In this document: in pieces, positions 4,353 through 6,035 of the stretch | Layout: each line of letters begins with the position of its first letter | Numbering within the stretch: position 1 is the first letter of the stretch | Source of the DNA: Candidatus Cloacimonadota bacterium | GTDB lineage: Bacteria; Cloacimonadota; Cloacimonadia; Cloacimonadales; Cloacimonadaceae | Assembly: GCA_028683635.1 (NCBI GenBank) | Contig: JAQUHL010000136.1 | Coordinates: 1 to 6,035 of the forward strand | Length of the DNA stretch: 6,035 nucleotides | Reading direction: 5' to 3' | Made by a program: the position numbers and the translations under genes | Notes under the pieces: generated by a model | What the model was told of the DNA's origin: nothing | Database searches by the model: none | The model's input: only the letters and a program-made list of their open reading frames with translations

Positions 4353-6035
4353 TTAAGCGTCTGTGCGAGGCAGTCTGATGATGCGGATCAAATCCTCCTC
4401 ATGAGTCATGTACTTCTTAAGTAGCTTGATGAGGCGTTTTCTGTCAAGCTTTTCATACTGCTGCTTGATTTTGAGGTAGCTATCGACAGGAAAGCCATCT
4501 GCAAAATTACTCCTCATCTGTTCAAGGAAAAAGCGGTTGCTGATCATCTGAGATTCAAGATTCTTCTGGAGAGTGGTTTTAACTGAGGCGAGTTCAGATG
4601 ATGTGATGTTTCCTGCCTTAACGCTATCCAGGGTGGCATAGATGGCTGAAAACAGCTCTTCATGGCGATCTGGAGCGCAATATAGCATGGTGTAGAATAG
4701 AGATTTGCTATCCGGCACCTTTTTCAGATCAGCCTGAAACTGGACTGCGTAGGCACCACTACGGGCTTCCCTGATGTTGATCCGTAATTTCTCGGACATC
4801 AGTTGTTCGAGGGCACCCATGGCAATCTGGTCTTGAAGTTTGAATTTGCTTTTGTGGATATTGATGCCGAGAACCATGGATTTTTCATCTTTTCCCAGAT
4901 TGATGGTTCTGGTAAGCTGGCCTTGAGGATATTGCAGCCTGATGTTCCCGGGTTTTTCCTTGCGTTTAAGTGAGGGCAGATTGGCAAGATAGACCTCGGA
5001 GAAGCGTTTCAGGGTTTGTTCTTCGAAGTTACCCACAAAGAAAAATGTGAAATCAGAGAAATCGCCAAAGCGATCCATGTAAATCTCCAGAGCCCGTTTA
5101 TGATCTATCTGTTTGATCTCTGTTGCCGTTTCCGGACGCAGATAGGGATTGTTCCCATTGGTTATCACCTCCACGGTCTCCCAGAAAACGGTCTCGGGAT
5201 CAAGCTGGGAATTCTCTTCGAAGGTTATCTGTTTTTGCAGATAGGAGGCAAAACTATCGGAGCAATTCCGGGGATTTGTGAGGATTTGAAAGAGGTATTG
5301 GAAAAACGATTCTGCATCCCGGGGGGCAAAACTTCCACGCAGGTTTTCTTCGAACACACCAATATCGGCATTGAGATAGAGTGTCTTCCCAGCCAAAGCT
5401 TTATTCAGATTGATCCTGTTGAAATCTCCGAAGCCGGATTCAAAGACAATCCCGGTAGCATGCCTGGCAGTGACTACATCCTCTGGAGGATAGAGTGATA
5501 GGCCACCAGGACTGTAGGCACTGAAGAGAATCTCATCATTTTTATTGGTGGTTTTCAGGGCATAGACCGTGGCTCCATTGGCAAGAACCCATTTAGTAAT
5601 GCCGGATTTCTTCAGAACCTGGGTTTTCCGAATCTTACGGGGATTGGGAATCCCGGTGAGCAGGGGTTGCTCCAAAGTTTCATCCACATAGGGGTTAATC
5701 ACTTGAGATTGAATCCCCTTACGAAGCGCAAACACCTCTTCTTCGGCAGGATAGTGTATCTCGGGTTTATTGGGACCCCTAAGTGTGAAGACAAAGTTTT
5801 CATCTGTAATCAGAGCACTAAAAGCTCTATCCACATCCTCCACTTTAATGAGCTCTTTGGCAAGGTTGAAAAGCATGAGTTGCTGTTCTTCGCCGATAAG
5901 GGGTTGATCGAAGAGAACCTTCCCCAGGTAGGACCAGGTAAGCCGGTTTGAGCCCTCCTTATCCTTTTCCAGAACCCGTCGTTCGAGATTGGTCTGGAGG
6001 CTGGAAAGCGCTCTTTGAAATTCTCCCTGAGTGAA
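4353..6035 (-). CDS. M16-family zinc peptidase (PqqL/pitrilysin-like), C-terminal 560 residues
   Basis: The frame is open to the right edge (position 6035) and ends at TAA (4353-4355); the Met at 5874-5876 is internal, because 53 more in-frame residues precede it. The visible part covers the end of the second M16 domain (residues about 1-110) and then a full second half. Domain three starts near ITKWVLANGATVYALKTTNK (about 146-165), continues with PGGLSLYPPED and runs to about residue 375. Domain four (from about INLGKDEKSMVLGINIH to RIIRLPRTDA) closes the protein. Long bacterial M16 proteins fold as four homologous domains, with the zinc site HxxEH in the first; that region is outside the window, so activity cannot be judged. 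The matching place in domain three, around RHATGIVFESG, has no HxxEH, as expected for the inactive half. Such enzymes are usually exported and degrade or process peptides, with full lengths near 900 residues or more. It heads an operon with the PAS/GAF gene. Confidence 0.9.
   Translation of the reverse strand, partial: FTQGEFQRALSSLQTNLERRVLEKDKEGSNRLTWSYLGKVLFDQPLIGEEQQLMLFNLAKELIKVEDVDRAFSALITDENFVFTLRGPNKPEIHYPAEEEVFALRKGIQSQVINPYVDETLEQPLLTGIPNPRKIRKTQVLKKSGITKWVLANGATVYALKTTNKNDEILFSAYSPGGLSLYPPEDVVTARHATGIVFESGFGDFNRINLNKALAGKTLYLNADIGVFEENLRGSFAPRDAESFFQYLFQILTNPRNCSDSFASYLQKQITFEENSQLDPETVFWETVEVITNGNNPYLRPETATEIKQIDHKRALEIYMDRFGDFSDFTFFFVGNFEEQTLKRFSEVYLANLPSLKRKEKPGNIRLQYPQGQLTRTINLGKDEKSMVLGINIHKSKFKLQDQIAMGALEQLMSEKLRINIREARSGAYAVQFQADLKKVPDSKSLFYTMLYCAPDRHEELFSAIYATLDSVKAGNITSSELASVKTTLQKNLESQMISNRFFLEQMRSNFADGFPVDSYLKIKQQYEKLDRKRLIKLLKKYMTHEEDLIRIIRLPRTDA

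Noticed and set aside
5016..5498. Long plus-strand open frame opposite the M16 gene
   Set aside because: It is antisense to a well-supported peptidase frame and its translation shows no recognisable domain; it is a shadow frame.
5695..5706. TTAATCACTTG inside the M16 gene, resembling one unit of the palindrome
   Set aside because: It is a single match within a coding sequence with no 11-bp partner or inverted copy; chance is the simplest explanation.

Overview
The window appears to come from an uncultured-type, probably anaerobic Gram-negative bacterium. It carries a large M16-family zinc protease, a PAS/GAF sensory protein, an extracytoplasmic Cache-type sensor and gene-poor DNA packed with repeats. 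The style of the repeats and ORFs recalls Cloacimonadota, but that is recollection rather than something the sequence proves.

Layout. Positions 3-671 (+) hold the C-terminal part of a double-Cache ligand-binding protein whose N-terminus lies off the left edge. Positions 672-1246 form a repeat-rich, hairpin-rich intergenic stretch. It contains a 111-bp repeat (copy A, 764-874), a low-confidence small minus-strand ORF with a good Shine-Dalgarno (771-1049), a cluster of nested hairpins (899-972) and a striking 89-bp perfect palindrome (1071-1159). A minus-strand class I SAM-dependent methyltransferase with two CxxC pairs follows (1247-1978), with a candidate promoter at 2050-2078. Positions 1979-2376 hold no confident gene: this stretch contains the methyltransferase leader, repeat copy B (2138-2247, direct orientation relative to copy A) and an 87-bp MITE-like inverted-repeat element (2290-2376). 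A plus-strand gene remnant without a start codon (2377-2571) abuts that element and overlaps, tail to tail, the end of the next gene.

Positions 2555-6035 hold a minus-strand operon, read right to left. First comes the C-terminal 560 residues of an M16 (PqqL-like) peptidase (4353-6035, running off the right edge). Nineteen bases later a PAS-GAF-GAF-PAS protein starts at a GTG (2555-4333); it ends right after the last PAS core and has no output domain.

How it fits together. The M16 protein is probably exported and degrades or processes peptides. The co-transcribed PAS/GAF protein looks like a cytoplasmic sensor that must act through a partner. The methyltransferase resembles those of polysaccharide clusters but stands alone between two direct copies of the repeat, so it and the palindrome could be a cassette.

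The most unusual element is the palindrome. Its arms are built from TTAAT(C) motifs spaced exactly 11 bp apart, four per arm, mirrored about one central base. I see no tRNA, rRNA, CRISPR array or transposase gene.
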